DNA of 64,000 nucleotides from Dyadobacter bucti (GTDB lineage: Bacteria > Bacteroidota > Bacteroidia > Cytophagales > Spirosomataceae): positions 682,001 to 746,000 of the forward strand of contig NZ_SWFP01000003.1 of assembly GCF_005869225.1 (NCBI RefSeq), written 5' to 3'. Position numbers and translations under genes: made by a program. The first letter of the stretch is position 1. Every line of letters starts with the position of its first letter. Positions 1-10,523 of the stretch are shown one piece after another. The notes under the pieces were generated by a model that saw nothing but the letters and a program-made list of their open reading frames with translations, had not been told where the DNA came from and did not search any database.

Positions 1-1
1 G

Positions 2-1219
<1,218 letters not shown>

Positions 1220-1242
1220 CAGTTTATTCTGGTTTGATTTTT

Positions 1243-1279
1243 AAAACGGATGGCTGTGATTTTCAGTCATCCGTTTTTA
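1243..1279 (+). terminator. Intrinsic terminator of gyrB
   Basis: A 14-bp stem, 1243-1256 against 1264-1277 with one G-U pair, closes a 7-base loop and ends in a T run at 1274-1278. It sits just after the gyrB stop and well before the ppk1 start. Confidence 0.8.
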
Positions 1280-1380
1280 GTTAAATTTAACACAAACTTC
1301 ATTTTCACGAAAACAATAGATTATTAGATTCGTTGAATTTTTAGAGCATCCGCAACTAAAACACAAATTGAATTACTATT

Positions 1381-3684
1381 ATGCCCGGAACGAACGATCC
1401 TATATACAGCAGTGAAAAAAAAGGGAGATTGACGAGCTTATTTTCTTTTTTCAAGAACCCCAAAGAACAGGTAGCTATGGAAGAAAGTAAAAATGTCAGT
1501 TCTTCGGAAAAGGTCAACACGCTGGTACAGCAGAGTGATCTCATCAGCCGTGATTTGAGCTGGCTGAAATTTAATGACAGGGTTCTGGATCAGGCAATTA
1601 ATGATGAACGTAATCTTTTTGATCGTTTGAAATTTCTCGCCATTACATCTTCCAACCTGGACGAATTTTTTACGATCCGGGTTGGGAGTTTGTATAATTA
1701 CCTTGATTTCGGCAAGGAAAGGCTTGACTATTCCGGATTGCGGGAAATTCCTTTTCGGAAGGTTTTAATGAAAGAACTGCATGATTTTGTCCGTCGGCAA
1801 AATGATTGTTATAGAGATCAACTGCTTCCATTGTTCGCCGAGCATGGTTTCAGGATCGTCGGCCTAGAGGAAATGGATAGTGAAGAGAAGCAAGTGGTTG
1901 AAGAGTATTTCGAGCGCACGGTATATCCGATGCTTACACCCATGCTTTTTGACTACACCCACGCATTTCCGGTACTCCTGGCGAAAGTGTTGGTTTTTGC
2001 AGTGATCACGCAGGTGAAGGGAACTACCTCTGAGGAAGACAGAAAGTTGTCTTTTGTTCAGATACCAATGAATCTTCCTCGTTTCTATGCTTTTGAGCGT
2101 GAGCATGAGCTTTTATTTTTACCGATTGAGAGCATCATACGTGCGCATGTTCACAAACTGTACCGTAATGTGGATATCGTTTCGACAAATCTTTTCAGGA
2201 TCATCAGAAATGGTGATTTCTCCCTGGAAGAAAGTGACGACATAGAAGCGGACTTCATTGACGAGATCAAACAGAAAATAAAAGGCCGGAGGCTTGGCCG
2301 GGTAGTGCAGGTTTCCATTGAACCGGACACTAATCCCGACTTGCTGAATCTGATCAAAAAGCGGTGGGAAATAGATGACTATAATGTTTTTCCGATCGAA
2401 GGTCTGATCGACTATACTTCCTTCTGGAGTATTATCAAGCATCCCGAGTTCAAAGACCAGATACCACCGATCCATCCGCCGGTTCCGCCGCTGGGAATGG
2501 AACGCGAGCGGATCCCGGATATTTTTGAAGTGATGCGTGAAAGGGATATCCTCCTGCATCATCCGTACAATAATTTTGAGCCGGTTTTACAACTTCTGGA
2601 ACAGGCAGCGGAAGATCCGAAGGTATTGTCCATCAAGCTGACGATTTACCGCCTTGCCAAAAATTCGCGGGTTACAGAAGCCTTGCTGCATGCTGCCGAA
2701 AACGGTAAGCACGTGGCGGTATTGTTCGAGGTGAAAGCCCGTTTTGATGAAGAAAATAACATTAAGGAGGCACAACGGCTTCAAAAAGCAGGCTGTTTTG
2801 TAATATACGGAATCGGCTTGCTTAAAACGCATACCAAACTGCTTCTGATCGTCCGTAATGAAGGAAACAGGGTACTGCGATATGCCCACCTGTCGAGTGG
2901 TAATTACAATGAAGATACATCCCGATTGTATACGGATACCGGCTTGCTAACTTCCAACGAGGAGTATACCCACGATATTTCGGAGTTTTTCAATGTTATC
3001 ACAGGACATTCCATTCCCTCTGAATATCAGAATCTTATCACTGCTCCACGCTATATGCGCATCAAGCTGATAGAGCTGATCCAGCAGGAAGCAGAAAATG
3101 CCAAGGCCGGATTGAAAAGTGGTATCTGTATCAAGATCAACTCGCTCGAAGACAGGGATACGATCCTGGAATTGTATAAAGCGTCCGGAGCGGGCGTACC
3201 GATCCGGCTGATTGTAAGGGGTATGTGCTGCCTTCGCCCCAAAAGAAAAGGTTTGAGCGAAAACATTACCGTTCGTTCATTGGTAGGGGATTTTCTGGAA
3301 CATTCCCGGATATTCTATTTTCATAGGAACGGCGATCCGGTTGTATACGGCGGTAGCGCTGATGCCATGGTCAGGAGTTTTGACAAACGGATTGAATCAC
3401 TTTTCAAACTAGTGGACCCGAGGGTCAGGCAAGAGGCGATCCATATCCTTTATTACAGCCTGCAGGATAACGTAAATTCTTACGAAATGCAGGAAGACGG
3501 CACCTACATTAAATGTGAAATAGAGGATGGAAGGGAGCCTCTGAACGTTCACAAAGCGTTTTACAATGTCACGCTCGATCAGGTGATGGCAACCAATCTC
3601 TTTGAAGATGTAAAAACGGAAGAGCCTGAGCAGGAAAGTGAGCAAGAGGGAACCAATACGGAGCTGGAATCTCTCAACAGCTGA
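1381..3684 (+). CDS. ppk1: Polyphosphate kinase 1
   Basis: PPK1 reversibly polymerises the gamma phosphate of ATP into inorganic polyphosphate. The 767 residues carry the family N-terminal block SRDLSWLKFNDRVL near residues 56-69, the RPKRKGLSEN region, and HLSSGNYNEDTSRLYTDTG near residue 503, in the phospholipase-D-like catalytic part that holds the phosphorylated histidine of the family. The N-terminus has about 50 extra residues, rich in Ser and Lys, before the conserved start. A second ATG at 1477, giving 735 residues, is a realistic alternative start. The last 20 residues are Glu-rich. The gene stands alone between the gyrB terminator and a hairpin shared with the convergent murF-alr gene. 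Confidence 0.95.
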   Translation: MPGTNDPIYSSEKKGRLTSLFSFFKNPKEQVAMEESKNVSSSEKVNTLVQQSDLISRDLSWLKFNDRVLDQAINDERNLFDRLKFLAITSSNLDEFFTIRVGSLYNYLDFGKERLDYSGLREIPFRKVLMKELHDFVRRQNDCYRDQLLPLFAEHGFRIVGLEEMDSEEKQVVEEYFERTVYPMLTPMLFDYTHAFPVLLAKVLVFAVITQVKGTTSEEDRKLSFVQIPMNLPRFYAFEREHELLFLPIESIIRAHVHKLYRNVDIVSTNLFRIIRNGDFSLEESDDIEADFIDEIKQKIKGRRLGRVVQVSIEPDTNPDLLNLIKKRWEIDDYNVFPIEGLIDYTSFWSIIKHPEFKDQIPPIHPPVPPLGMERERIPDIFEVMRERDILLHHPYNNFEPVLQLLEQAAEDPKVLSIKLTIYRLAKNSRVTEALLHAAENGKHVAVLFEVKARFDEENNIKEAQRLQKAGCFVIYGIGLLKTHTKLLLIVRNEGNRVLRYAHLSSGNYNEDTSRLYTDTGLLTSNEEYTHDISEFFNVITGHSIPSEYQNLITAPRYMRIKLIELIQQEAENAKAGLKSGICIKINSLEDRDTILELYKASGAGVPIRLIVRGMCCLRPKRKGLSENITVRSLVGDFLEHSRIFYFHRNGDPVVYGGSADAMVRSFDKRIESLFKLVDPRVRQEAIHILYYSLQDNVNSYEMQEDGTYIKCEIEDGREPLNVHKAFYNVTLDQVMATNLFEDVKTEEPEQESEQEGTNTELESLNS

Positions 3685-3690
3685 TAAGAG

Positions 3691-3729
3691 TATTTACAGT
3701 TTGTAAATCATTTTTGCAAACTGTAAATA
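3691..3729. terminator. Bidirectional terminator between ppk1 and murF-alr
   Basis: A perfect 13-bp inverted repeat (3691-3703 with 3717-3729) lies between convergent stops. The inner bases can extend the stem by about four pairs. The stem itself is A/T-rich at its base, so each strand ends in a T-rich run. It probably serves both genes. Confidence 0.7.
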
Positions 3730-3740
3730 TCAATATTGGC

Positions 3741-6215
3741 CTACTCTTTAAAAAAGATTCGTTTGACCCGGTCGCCGATTCCGGTCAGGATTTCGTAGGG
3801 AATGGTATGGATACTTTTTGCCAGGCTGGTAATAGGCATTTCTCTGCCAAACACGATCACTTCATCGCCTTCTTCAACATTTGCCCCGGTCACATCGATC
3901 ATAGTCATGTCCATACATATATTGCCGATCGTAGGACATAGTACGCCGTTAACAGATATCTGCCCGACGCCATTTCCAAATCCGCGGTCGTAGCCGTCCG
4001 CGTACCCGATCGCAAGTGTAGCAATTGCTGAGTCATGGGCAAGCAAGCCTTTTCGACTGTAACCGACAGTTTCGCCGCCTGCCAGATATTTGATCTGGGA
4101 AACAATCGTTTTTAAAGTCCCCACCGATTGCAGTGCACGTTGCTCCTGCCCGGTCGCTTCCACTCCGTAAAGCCCGATCCCCAGTCTTACCATATCCAGC
4201 TTGTATCCCGGAAAACGGACAATGCCTGCGGAATTCAATATATGTTTCGTAGTCTGATATCCCAATGCCTCTTCGATAAGCCCGGCACCTTCGATAAACA
4301 GCTCGTACTGTTGTTTAGAAAATGCATTGTGCACACCCTCGTCCGCCCCCACCAGATGTGAAAAGATAGTTGAGACCCTGATCGCCGGATTTTTTTGCAG
4401 CTGTTGTATCAGCCATTCGTAATCATCTTTTACAAATCCCAGCCTGTGCATGCCCGTATCCAGTTTCAGATGGATCGGAGGGATATCTGATTTGGCGCCG
4501 ATCTGGTTTACGTAGGTGATCCAGTCGGAGAAAATTCTCCGGCTGTAAATCTCTGGTTCCAGCTTGTATTGCAGCATCAGATCGAAAGCGGGCTGTGTTG
4601 CATTCATCACCATGATGGGCAGCGTTATGCCATTCTGCCTGAGCGAAACACCCTCGTCTGCATAGGCTACGCCTAGATAATCGACCCGGTTATACTGGAG
4701 CAGTGATGCTACTTCTGCACTGCCGCTGCCGTAGGCGAAAGCTTTGACCATTGCCATGATCTTTGTTGTCTTTCCTATCTTCGATCGGTAATAGTTCAGG
4801 TTGTGCGTCAGAGCATCCAGATTGATTTCCAGCACAGTTCCGTGTGCTTTTTGCTGCAAACGGTGCACAATTTTTTCGAATGAAAAGCTTCTGGCACCTT
4901 TGATCAGCACCAGACTGTCGGAAAGTGATGCAAATGGAAATTCATTCAGGAAAGCATCGGTAGTTTTATAAAACTCCTGTTTTGGTATGGCAAAAAGGGC
5001 AGACTGGCTGCCGATCTCCGGTCCGATCGCAATGAGGCGGTCGACGTCTTTTTCTTTGAGAAGCTTGGCTACCAGCTTGTAAAGTTCCGCCGGGGTCTGT
5101 CCGGTTTGCAGTACGTCTGAAAGAATAACGGTCTTCTTCTGACGCTGTTCCTGTTGGGAAAGGAAATTCAGCGCCATCGAAATCCCCTGGACGTCGTTGT
5201 TGTATGCGTCGTCGATCAGGTAACAGTGGTTAATGCCCTCTTTCAGTTCCAGCCGCATTGAAATGGGTTTCAAAGCCAGGATGCGTTGCTGTATGGTTCC
5301 AGCGGAAAGTCCGAAGTCCAGGAGGAAAACAATGCAGTGCGTAAGGTTTTCCAGAGATGCCTGGTCCCGAAAAGCTGTTTCGAACCGTTGCACGCCCAAT
5401 TTTCCCTGGAATGAAATAACCGATTTGTCTTTTTCAGTATCAAAAACCACCCGCACATCTGCACCTGAATGACTGGTACCCCAGCTTAATGTTTCGAGAA
5501 AAGGATTGACAGGCTTTAAAATCAGACTTATTTCTTCGTCGACCTCGGTATAGTCTTTGCGGTAAATGAGCTTTTTAACCTTGGTAAAGAGCCTGAGTTT
5601 TTCGGTGATTTTCTGTTTACGGCTTTTAAAACCATCATCATGCGCCGAACCGATATTGGTAAAAACTCCAATAGTAGGATGCATTACCGGCTGCAGATAC
5701 TCCATTTCATGGGCCTGCGAGATACCTGCTTCAAAGATTGCAATCGTATGCTCTTTTCCCAGATTCCAGACAGAAAGCGGCACGCCAATTTGCGAATTGT
5801 AGCTTTTGGGGCTGGCCACCACACTTTCGCCCGGTGCAATGAGTTGCGCCAGCCATTCTTTTACAATGGTTTTTCCGTTGCTTCCGGCAATACCGACAAC
5901 CGGGATATTAAATTGCCTGCGTTTTTCGGCCACAAGTTTCTGCATGGCCCGGATGCTGGAAGGTACAATCCATATTGCCGCGTCGGTCCAGGCGGCTGTT
6001 TGTCTGCGAAGAGCATCGGTGAAGGAGGCTTCTTCCACGACGAATTCCCTGACGCCATTTTTATATAACTCCGAAAGAAACTGATGCCCGTCGTGGCGGT
6101 CTCCTTTGATGGCAAAAAAAATGCTCTGTTCCGGGAAAGAAATCTGACGGCTATCGGTAAGTAGGTAGGCAGCTTGTGTTACGATTGTCTGGGGATTATT
6201 TCCGGTAATGCTCAT
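3741..6215 (-). CDS. murF-alr: Bifunctional MurF ligase / alanine racemase
   Basis: The 824-residue protein fuses two peptidoglycan precursor enzymes. The N-terminal half is UDP-MurNAc-tripeptide:D-Ala-D-Ala ligase, with the ATP-binding motif GIAGSNGKT near residues 108-116. The C-terminal half, from about residue 460, is a PLP alanine racemase with the lysine motif MVKAFAYGSG near 488 and a VGYSRKG tyrosine motif. The fusion would couple D-Ala supply to its use. I chose the ATG at 6215 (MSITGNN), where homology should begin; an upstream in-frame start at 6248 is possible. The gene is last in a minus-strand run after usp and corA, 48 bases downstream of corA. MurF-Alr fusions are known in Bacteroidota. 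Confidence 0.93.
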   Translation of the reverse strand: MSITGNNPQTIVTQAAYLLTDSRQISFPEQSIFFAIKGDRHDGHQFLSELYKNGVREFVVEEASFTDALRRQTAAWTDAAIWIVPSSIRAMQKLVAEKRRQFNIPVVGIAGSNGKTIVKEWLAQLIAPGESVVASPKSYNSQIGVPLSVWNLGKEHTIAIFEAGISQAHEMEYLQPVMHPTIGVFTNIGSAHDDGFKSRKQKITEKLRLFTKVKKLIYRKDYTEVDEEISLILKPVNPFLETLSWGTSHSGADVRVVFDTEKDKSVISFQGKLGVQRFETAFRDQASLENLTHCIVFLLDFGLSAGTIQQRILALKPISMRLELKEGINHCYLIDDAYNNDVQGISMALNFLSQQEQRQKKTVILSDVLQTGQTPAELYKLVAKLLKEKDVDRLIAIGPEIGSQSALFAIPKQEFYKTTDAFLNEFPFASLSDSLVLIKGARSFSFEKIVHRLQQKAHGTVLEINLDALTHNLNYYRSKIGKTTKIMAMVKAFAYGSGSAEVASLLQYNRVDYLGVAYADEGVSLRQNGITLPIMVMNATQPAFDLMLQYKLEPEIYSRRIFSDWITYVNQIGAKSDIPPIHLKLDTGMHRLGFVKDDYEWLIQQLQKNPAIRVSTIFSHLVGADEGVHNAFSKQQYELFIEGAGLIEEALGYQTTKHILNSAGIVRFPGYKLDMVRLGIGLYGVEATGQEQRALQSVGTLKTIVSQIKYLAGGETVGYSRKGLLAHDSAIATLAIGYADGYDRGFGNGVGQISVNGVLCPTIGNICMDMTMIDVTGANVEEGDEVIVFGREMPITSLAKSIHTIPYEILTGIGDRVKRIFFKE

Positions 6216-6263
6216 TCCAATATGTTTTTCAATACACAAAGGTATCAAGCTTATTCAATCAGC

Positions 6264-7394
6264 CTACAACCATTTTTTTGATTTAAAATAAATGATCATC
6301 CCGATGGTCACGGCTACCATTACTCCCCATACATAAAAATAGCCGTAGTGCATTCGCAGCTCGGGCATGTTGTCGAAATTCATCCCATACACGCCTACAA
6401 TAAATGTGAGCGGCATAAATACTGCTGAAAAAATCGTCAGCGTTTTCATCACCGAATTCATGCGGTTGCTGATCGTGGAAAGGTGTACGTCGGCAAGGCT
6501 GGCAACCAGTTCGCGGTAGGAATCAATGGTGTCGATAACCTGCATGATGTGGTCGTACAGGTCCCTGAGGTAGGGTATAACTTCTTTGCCTATCAGTGCA
6601 TTGTCTTCGCGTATCAGCTGATTGATCATGTCCCGCAACGGCCATATCATCCGCCTTGTAGTGGTCAGTTCGCGTTTCAGAGCGTACAAGTCCTTCAGGG
6701 AAAGGTCCTCTGCCCCACGTATCACCTGGTCCTCGACAGTATCCAGGCTGTCGCCCATTTTTTCAAGAATGATAAAATAGTTGTCGACGACGATATCTAT
6801 CAATGCAAAAAGAAGGTAATCGGGGCCATTGGTGCGTGTTTTACCAACAGAGGCTTTCAGTCTGTTCAGTACTGGTGTGAAAATATCATCGGAAAGCTCT
6901 TCCTGAAAAGAGATCAGATAATTTTCGCCCAAAACAAAACTTACATGCTCGGATGAAATTGAAAGTGGCTGTTCCGAGTCGATATGCAGCATTTTTAATG
7001 TCAGGAAAAGCTGGTTGGTGTCATATATTTCCAGCTTCGGCTTATGCTCGGTATTGACTACATCTTCCAGCATCAGCGGATGCAGGTGGTATAATTTCCC
7101 GATCTTATCTATCAGGGGAACTTCATGGATACCATCCACATCAAGCCAGGTAACAACGGATTCCTGGGCCTGCGCGGGGCGGCAGTCGTTGAGGGATTTT
7201 ACGGGCTCTTCCCTCATTACCTTATCATTGTACTCGATTCGCCTGATCTTGGTTTTCAGGCCGATTTCGGGTCCTATGTACGTCAGCGTGCCTGGCGACG
7301 TCATTAAATTCCGACGCTTGTACCGCTTGCTTTTTTTTATGCCCGCGCCCGGATGCTTCGATCCGGAATCCGTTGTTTGATGGGTTTTGTTCAA
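6264..7394 (-). CDS. corA: CorA-family magnesium/cobalt transporter
   Basis: CorA forms a homopentameric inner-membrane channel for Mg2+ and Co2+. The 376 residues show the long cytoplasmic alpha/beta domain and two C-terminal membrane helices. The signature YGMNFDNMPEL lies near residue 337, at the end of the first helix, and the protein ends with a short basic tail. The start at 7394 is TTG and gives a Lys/Arg-rich N-terminal tail. The first ATG, at 7304, begins MTSPGTLTYIG and is the main alternative. The gene lies 8 bases after usp and is probably cotranscribed with it. Confidence 0.92.
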   Translation of the reverse strand: MNKTHQTTDSGSKHPGAGIKKSKRYKRRNLMTSPGTLTYIGPEIGLKTKIRRIEYNDKVMREEPVKSLNDCRPAQAQESVVTWLDVDGIHEVPLIDKIGKLYHLHPLMLEDVVNTEHKPKLEIYDTNQLFLTLKMLHIDSEQPLSISSEHVSFVLGENYLISFQEELSDDIFTPVLNRLKASVGKTRTNGPDYLLFALIDIVVDNYFIILEKMGDSLDTVEDQVIRGAEDLSLKDLYALKRELTTTRRMIWPLRDMINQLIREDNALIGKEVIPYLRDLYDHIMQVIDTIDSYRELVASLADVHLSTISNRMNSVMKTLTIFSAVFMPLTFIVGVYGMNFDNMPELRMHYGYFYVWGVMVAVTIGMIIYFKSKKWL

Positions 7395-7402
7395 AACGAA
7401 TG

Positions 7403-8254
7403 TTACTTAAGGTGAAAAACCAGCAACGGCACGTGGGTATCTACGATGAGTTTGCGGGTAATACTGGGGTTGATCAGGAATTCTTCAATAAATGAACGTT
7501 CCCTGGACGACATAATCAGCAGGTCTGCCTTGATCTCGTCACAGTAGTCCTCAATTCCGTCCAGCACATGCTTGGCTTTTCTGATCACAATGTCGTCGTC
7601 TGTGATCTTGAATTCTGCTTTTATTTCAGTGATATACTGATTGTCGGGCTGAATGTCGGGCTGGTGGTCGGACTTGATTTTTAAAAGGGTAAGACGGCTT
7701 CCGAGGTGGTTCATCAAAACATACACTTCTTTGAGAATATCGTTTTCATCGTACTCAAACTGCGTGGCATATACCACTTCTCTGAATTTATCAGGAATAC
7801 GCTGTGGCGGGATCACAAGAACCGGGCAAGCCGAATGCAGCGCAATTTGTGTTGCGGAACTGCCGACAAGCTTGTCCAGAAAGCCACCGGTGCCCGTGCG
7901 GCCGATCACGATCATACCAGGTTGATACATTTCAATAGCTTCCTCCACAGCGGACTGCACGCCGCCTATAGCCCAGATCGGCGTAGCGATGTAACCTTCG
8001 TTCCTGAGATTTTCTGCATATTGGTTCAGTCTGTTTTCAAAATCTTTTTCCAGTTCATCGGTAAGTGTCAGGAAGTCCGTAGACGCTATTCCTGGCAGGA
8101 CATTCCCCGGTACTACATTCACGTCGGCTATATATGGCTGAAAAGCATGCAGCACAAGCAATTCAGTACTTTCCTTCTTTGCAATCAGTTTGGCCGCTGC
8201 AAGGGCCCGGTCGGCATTCTCCGAAAAATCGATCGGGATAAGAATTTTGTTCAT
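7403..8254 (-). CDS. Tandem-domain universal stress protein
   Basis: This cytoplasmic protein of 283 residues has two UspA-type domains, roughly 1-150 and 160-283. The first starts MNKILIPIDFSENADRAL and has the ATP-binding pattern G-2X-G-9X-G-S in GRTGTGGFLDKLVGSSA. The second domain ends SFIEEFLINPSITRKLIVD and lacks an intact nucleotide motif, as is common in tandem Usp proteins. The role is stress tolerance by nucleotide sensing; the exact trigger cannot be told from sequence. It heads a likely usp-corA-murF/alr operon behind a promoter at 8296-8325. Confidence 0.9.
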   Translation of the reverse strand: MNKILIPIDFSENADRALAAAKLIAKKESTELLVLHAFQPYIADVNVVPGNVLPGIASTDFLTLTDELEKDFENRLNQYAENLRNEGYIATPIWAIGGVQSAVEEAIEMYQPGMIVIGRTGTGGFLDKLVGSSATQIALHSACPVLVIPPQRIPDKFREVVYATQFEYDENDILKEVYVLMNHLGSRLTLLKIKSDHQPDIQPDNQYITEIKAEFKITDDDIVIRKAKHVLDGIEDYCDEIKADLLIMSSRERSFIEEFLINPSITRKLIVDTHVPLLVFHLK

Positions 8255-8295
8255 GACAACGTGAAATAAGGTGATTGATGTGGTTTGCTTCCTAT

Positions 8296-8325
8296 CAAAT
8301 TTATGGACTGAAACTGAGGAATCAA
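8296..8325 (-). promoter_or_regulatory. Bacteroidota-type promoter for usp-corA-murF/alr
   Basis: On the minus strand TTG (8325-8323), a 19-base spacer and TAAATTTG (8303-8296) match the Bacteroidota sigma consensus TTG-N19-TAnnTTTG. The predicted RNA start is about 36 bases before the usp ATG. Confidence 0.6.
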
Positions 8326-8598
8326 CGACTGTTTTTGAAATAAAGGTGTTCCGTGAGTGATTTTAGGCGCGATACGATGGGTGAAATCAAAATTCTGTGC
8401 CACATACTTTTCTGTATACGGATGTGCGGCAGAAGATATTCATCCACCAGTCGCGCGGCAGCAGCCAGTGTTTCTAAATTGATATAAACCGATATTTATT
8501 TTTTAAATCGTAATATATTTAATACAATCATTAAATCAAATTGTTCAAAACATACAATAAATTTTGTTATTAGGCTAAATTGCATGTATCGTGATAGC

Positions 8599-8627
8599 TT
8601 GCGTTAAATTCATTTTTTATAAGTTTA
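8599..8627 (+). promoter_or_regulatory. Candidate promoter of the symporter gene
   Basis: TTG (8599-8601), an 18-base spacer and TAAGTTTA (8620-8627) fit the Bacteroidota promoter with one mismatch in the last base of the -7 box. It lies 34 bases before the ATG, within a very A/T-rich tract that makes chance matches more likely. Confidence 0.4.
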
Positions 8628-8661
8628 CAAAGCAAACTAATTCCTCATTTCAAATTTCTGT

Positions 8662-10062
8662 ATGAAGAGCAAGATTACCATCATCAATATCGCCCTCGTT
8701 ACCATTGCGGCAATAGCCACGGTGTTAAATGCTTACAACATTGTTTCATTATCTGACCAAGTACTGATTACCCTGAGATGGCTGGCGCTCGCCGGACTGA
8801 TTGTTTACGCGATTCTCAAAAGAAATCTCACCACTTCCATCCTGATCTCCATGCTCGTTGGAACGGAGATTGGGTACGATTTCCCGAAAATGGGAACGGA
8901 GCTGCACTTTTTAAGGCAGATTTTTTTACAAATGATCAAAACGGTGATCGCCCCGCTTCTTTTTGCAACCCTTGTAACAGGCATCGCCGGGCACTCCGAT
9001 CTGAAACAGGTGGGCAGAATGGGCTGGAAATCGCTGCTTTATTTTGAAGTTGTAACTACTTTCGCGCTTCTGATAGGTTTGTTTTTTGCCAACTGGTTCA
9101 AGCCGGGCGTAGGAATTATACCTCCTGAAACATTAAATGCTGTGCTGCCGAAGGTTAGCGAGCAGACCTGGCAGGATATCGTACTTCATTCTTTTCCTGA
9201 AAATATTGCCAAGTCCATTTACCATGGAGAGGTACTTCAGATCGTTGTTTTCAGCGTTCTTTTCGGCATAAGCCTTGCGTTGTTACCGGCTGCCAAAAAA
9301 GAGAAATTTGTACACGGCGTCGAGCTGATGGCAGAGGTAATGTTCAAATTCACGAAAATTATCATGCTTTTTGCCCCGATAGGAGTGGGTGCTGCCATTG
9401 CGGAAACCGTGGGCCACATGGGTATTGATGTTCTGAGAAACCTTGCATTGTTACTGGCTACGCTTTACTGCGCACTGATTGTTTTCATCCTGATCGTTTT
9501 TGTTCCGATCGCGTTATTTGCCCGAATTCCGGTTATCAAATTCGCCAAGGCTATTTTCGAGCCGGTATCCATCGCTTTCGCCACTACAAGTTCCGAATCG
9601 GCGCTGCCGAAGGCCATGGAAAAAATGGAAAAATTCGGTGTTCCACGCCAGATCGTATCATTCGTTATGCCTACCGGTTATAGCTTTAACCTCGACGGGT
9701 CGACACTTTACCTTGCACTGGCGACGGTATTTGTAGCACAGGCGACGGGTACGGAAATGTCTGTGGGGCAGCAGCTTACAATGGTGTTGCTCCTGATGCT
9801 TACCAGTAAAGGTGTAGCGGGTATTCCGAGAGCTACGCTGGTTATTTTGCTGGGTGCGATAGCTAATTTTGGGATGCCTGAGTGGCCTGTCTTATTGATC
9901 ATGGGCATTGACGAACTCATGGATATGGCGCGTACTTCGGTAAATGTCACCGGGAACTGCCTCGCAACTGCGGTGATCGCACGTTGGGAAGGTGAGCTGG
10001 ATGATGAAAAAATGCATGCGTCAGATCAGCTGAGTGAGGAACCTGTCGTAACGGAAGTTTAG
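8662..10062 (+). CDS. Dicarboxylate/amino acid:cation symporter (DAACS, GltP/DctA-like)
   Basis: This is an inner-membrane secondary transporter that moves glutamate, aspartate or C4-dicarboxylates with H+ or Na+. The 466 residues are strongly hydrophobic. They carry the family signatures of the transport core: the serine-rich hairpin motif TTSSESALPKAMEKM, the TM7 motif GYSFNLDGSTLYLALA (equivalent of NMDGT), and SKGVAGIPRATLVIL in the second hairpin. Asp and Asn in the last helix (ARTSVNVTGNCLA) match the substrate and cation site. The substrate cannot be decided from sequence alone. It has its own A/T-rich upstream region, and a small ArsC-like gene follows. Confidence 0.92.
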   Translation: MKSKITIINIALVTIAAIATVLNAYNIVSLSDQVLITLRWLALAGLIVYAILKRNLTTSILISMLVGTEIGYDFPKMGTELHFLRQIFLQMIKTVIAPLLFATLVTGIAGHSDLKQVGRMGWKSLLYFEVVTTFALLIGLFFANWFKPGVGIIPPETLNAVLPKVSEQTWQDIVLHSFPENIAKSIYHGEVLQIVVFSVLFGISLALLPAAKKEKFVHGVELMAEVMFKFTKIIMLFAPIGVGAAIAETVGHMGIDVLRNLALLLATLYCALIVFILIVFVPIALFARIPVIKFAKAIFEPVSIAFATTSSESALPKAMEKMEKFGVPRQIVSFVMPTGYSFNLDGSTLYLALATVFVAQATGTEMSVGQQLTMVLLLMLTSKGVAGIPRATLVILLGAIANFGMPEWPVLLIMGIDELMDMARTSVNVTGNCLATAVIARWEGELDDEKMHASDQLSEEPVVTEV

Positions 10063-10110
10063 ATACATTTGCAGGATGAACAAAAAGTTTTGCAAACGAA
10101 AATAAATTTT

Positions 10111-10464
10111 ATGCTGACGGTTTACGGAATCCCCAATTGTGACACGGTAAAAAAAGCCAGGACCTGGCTGGATCAACAAGGGATAGCTTACAATTTTCAT
10201 AATTATAAAACGGACGGAATTACCCCTGAAAAAATCCACAACTGGCTGGAAGTTTTCCCGCTCGAAAAGGTACTGAACAAGGCAAGTACTACTTGGAAAG
10301 GGCTAACCGATGAAGAAAAGGCTGCGGTGAAAGACAATGTATCTGCTACGGATCTGATGGTTTCCCACACGTCTGTCATCAAAAGGCCCGTAATTGAAGA
10401 CGCGTCAGGAAAAGCAGTGGCGGTAGGTTTCTCGGGAAAAGATTATGAAGAGAAATTTTTATAA
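10111..10464 (+). CDS. ArsC/Spx-family thioredoxin-fold protein (YffB-like)
   Basis: The 117-residue cytoplasmic protein begins MLTVYGIPNCDTVKKARTWL, the typical ArsC/Spx family start, with a single candidate redox cysteine at position 10. The family's later block is seen in VIKRPVIEDASGKAVAVGF. Members include glutathione- or thioredoxin-dependent arsenate reductases, Spx regulators and YffB. No ars genes are nearby and there is no CxxC pair, so arsenate reduction should not be assumed. I chose the ATG at 10111 rather than an upstream in-frame start at 10069, because the fold begins there. The gene is 48 bases after the symporter. Confidence 0.85.
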   Translation: MLTVYGIPNCDTVKKARTWLDQQGIAYNFHNYKTDGITPEKIHNWLEVFPLEKVLNKASTTWKGLTDEEKAAVKDNVSATDLMVSHTSVIKRPVIEDASGKAVAVGFSGKDYEEKFL

Positions 10465-10483
10465 AAAGATCCATTGAGATCTT

Positions 10484-10522
10484 ACAAGAGCAGCCGGGAT
10501 ACTATATCCTGGCTGCTCTTGT
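10484..10522. terminator. Long hairpin between convergent genes
   Basis: An 18-bp stem (10484-10501 with 10505-10522, one G-U pair) closes a 3-base loop between the ArsC-like gene and the convergent methyltransferase. There is no clear T run on either side. It is probably a bidirectional transcription stop or an RNA 3'-end stabiliser. Confidence 0.55.
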
Positions 10523-10523
10523 A

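Larger units (their letters stand above)
8255..8661. other. 407-base intergenic region between divergent genes
   Basis: This region separates the minus-strand usp operon from the plus-strand symporter. It holds a good promoter for usp (8296-8325) and a weaker candidate for the symporter (8599-8627). The part from about 8480 to 8640 is very A/T-rich. Between 8322 and 8495 the minus strand has a 57-codon open frame without a usual start codon (see findings). No RNA gene or repeat was recognised. Confidence 0.7.
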
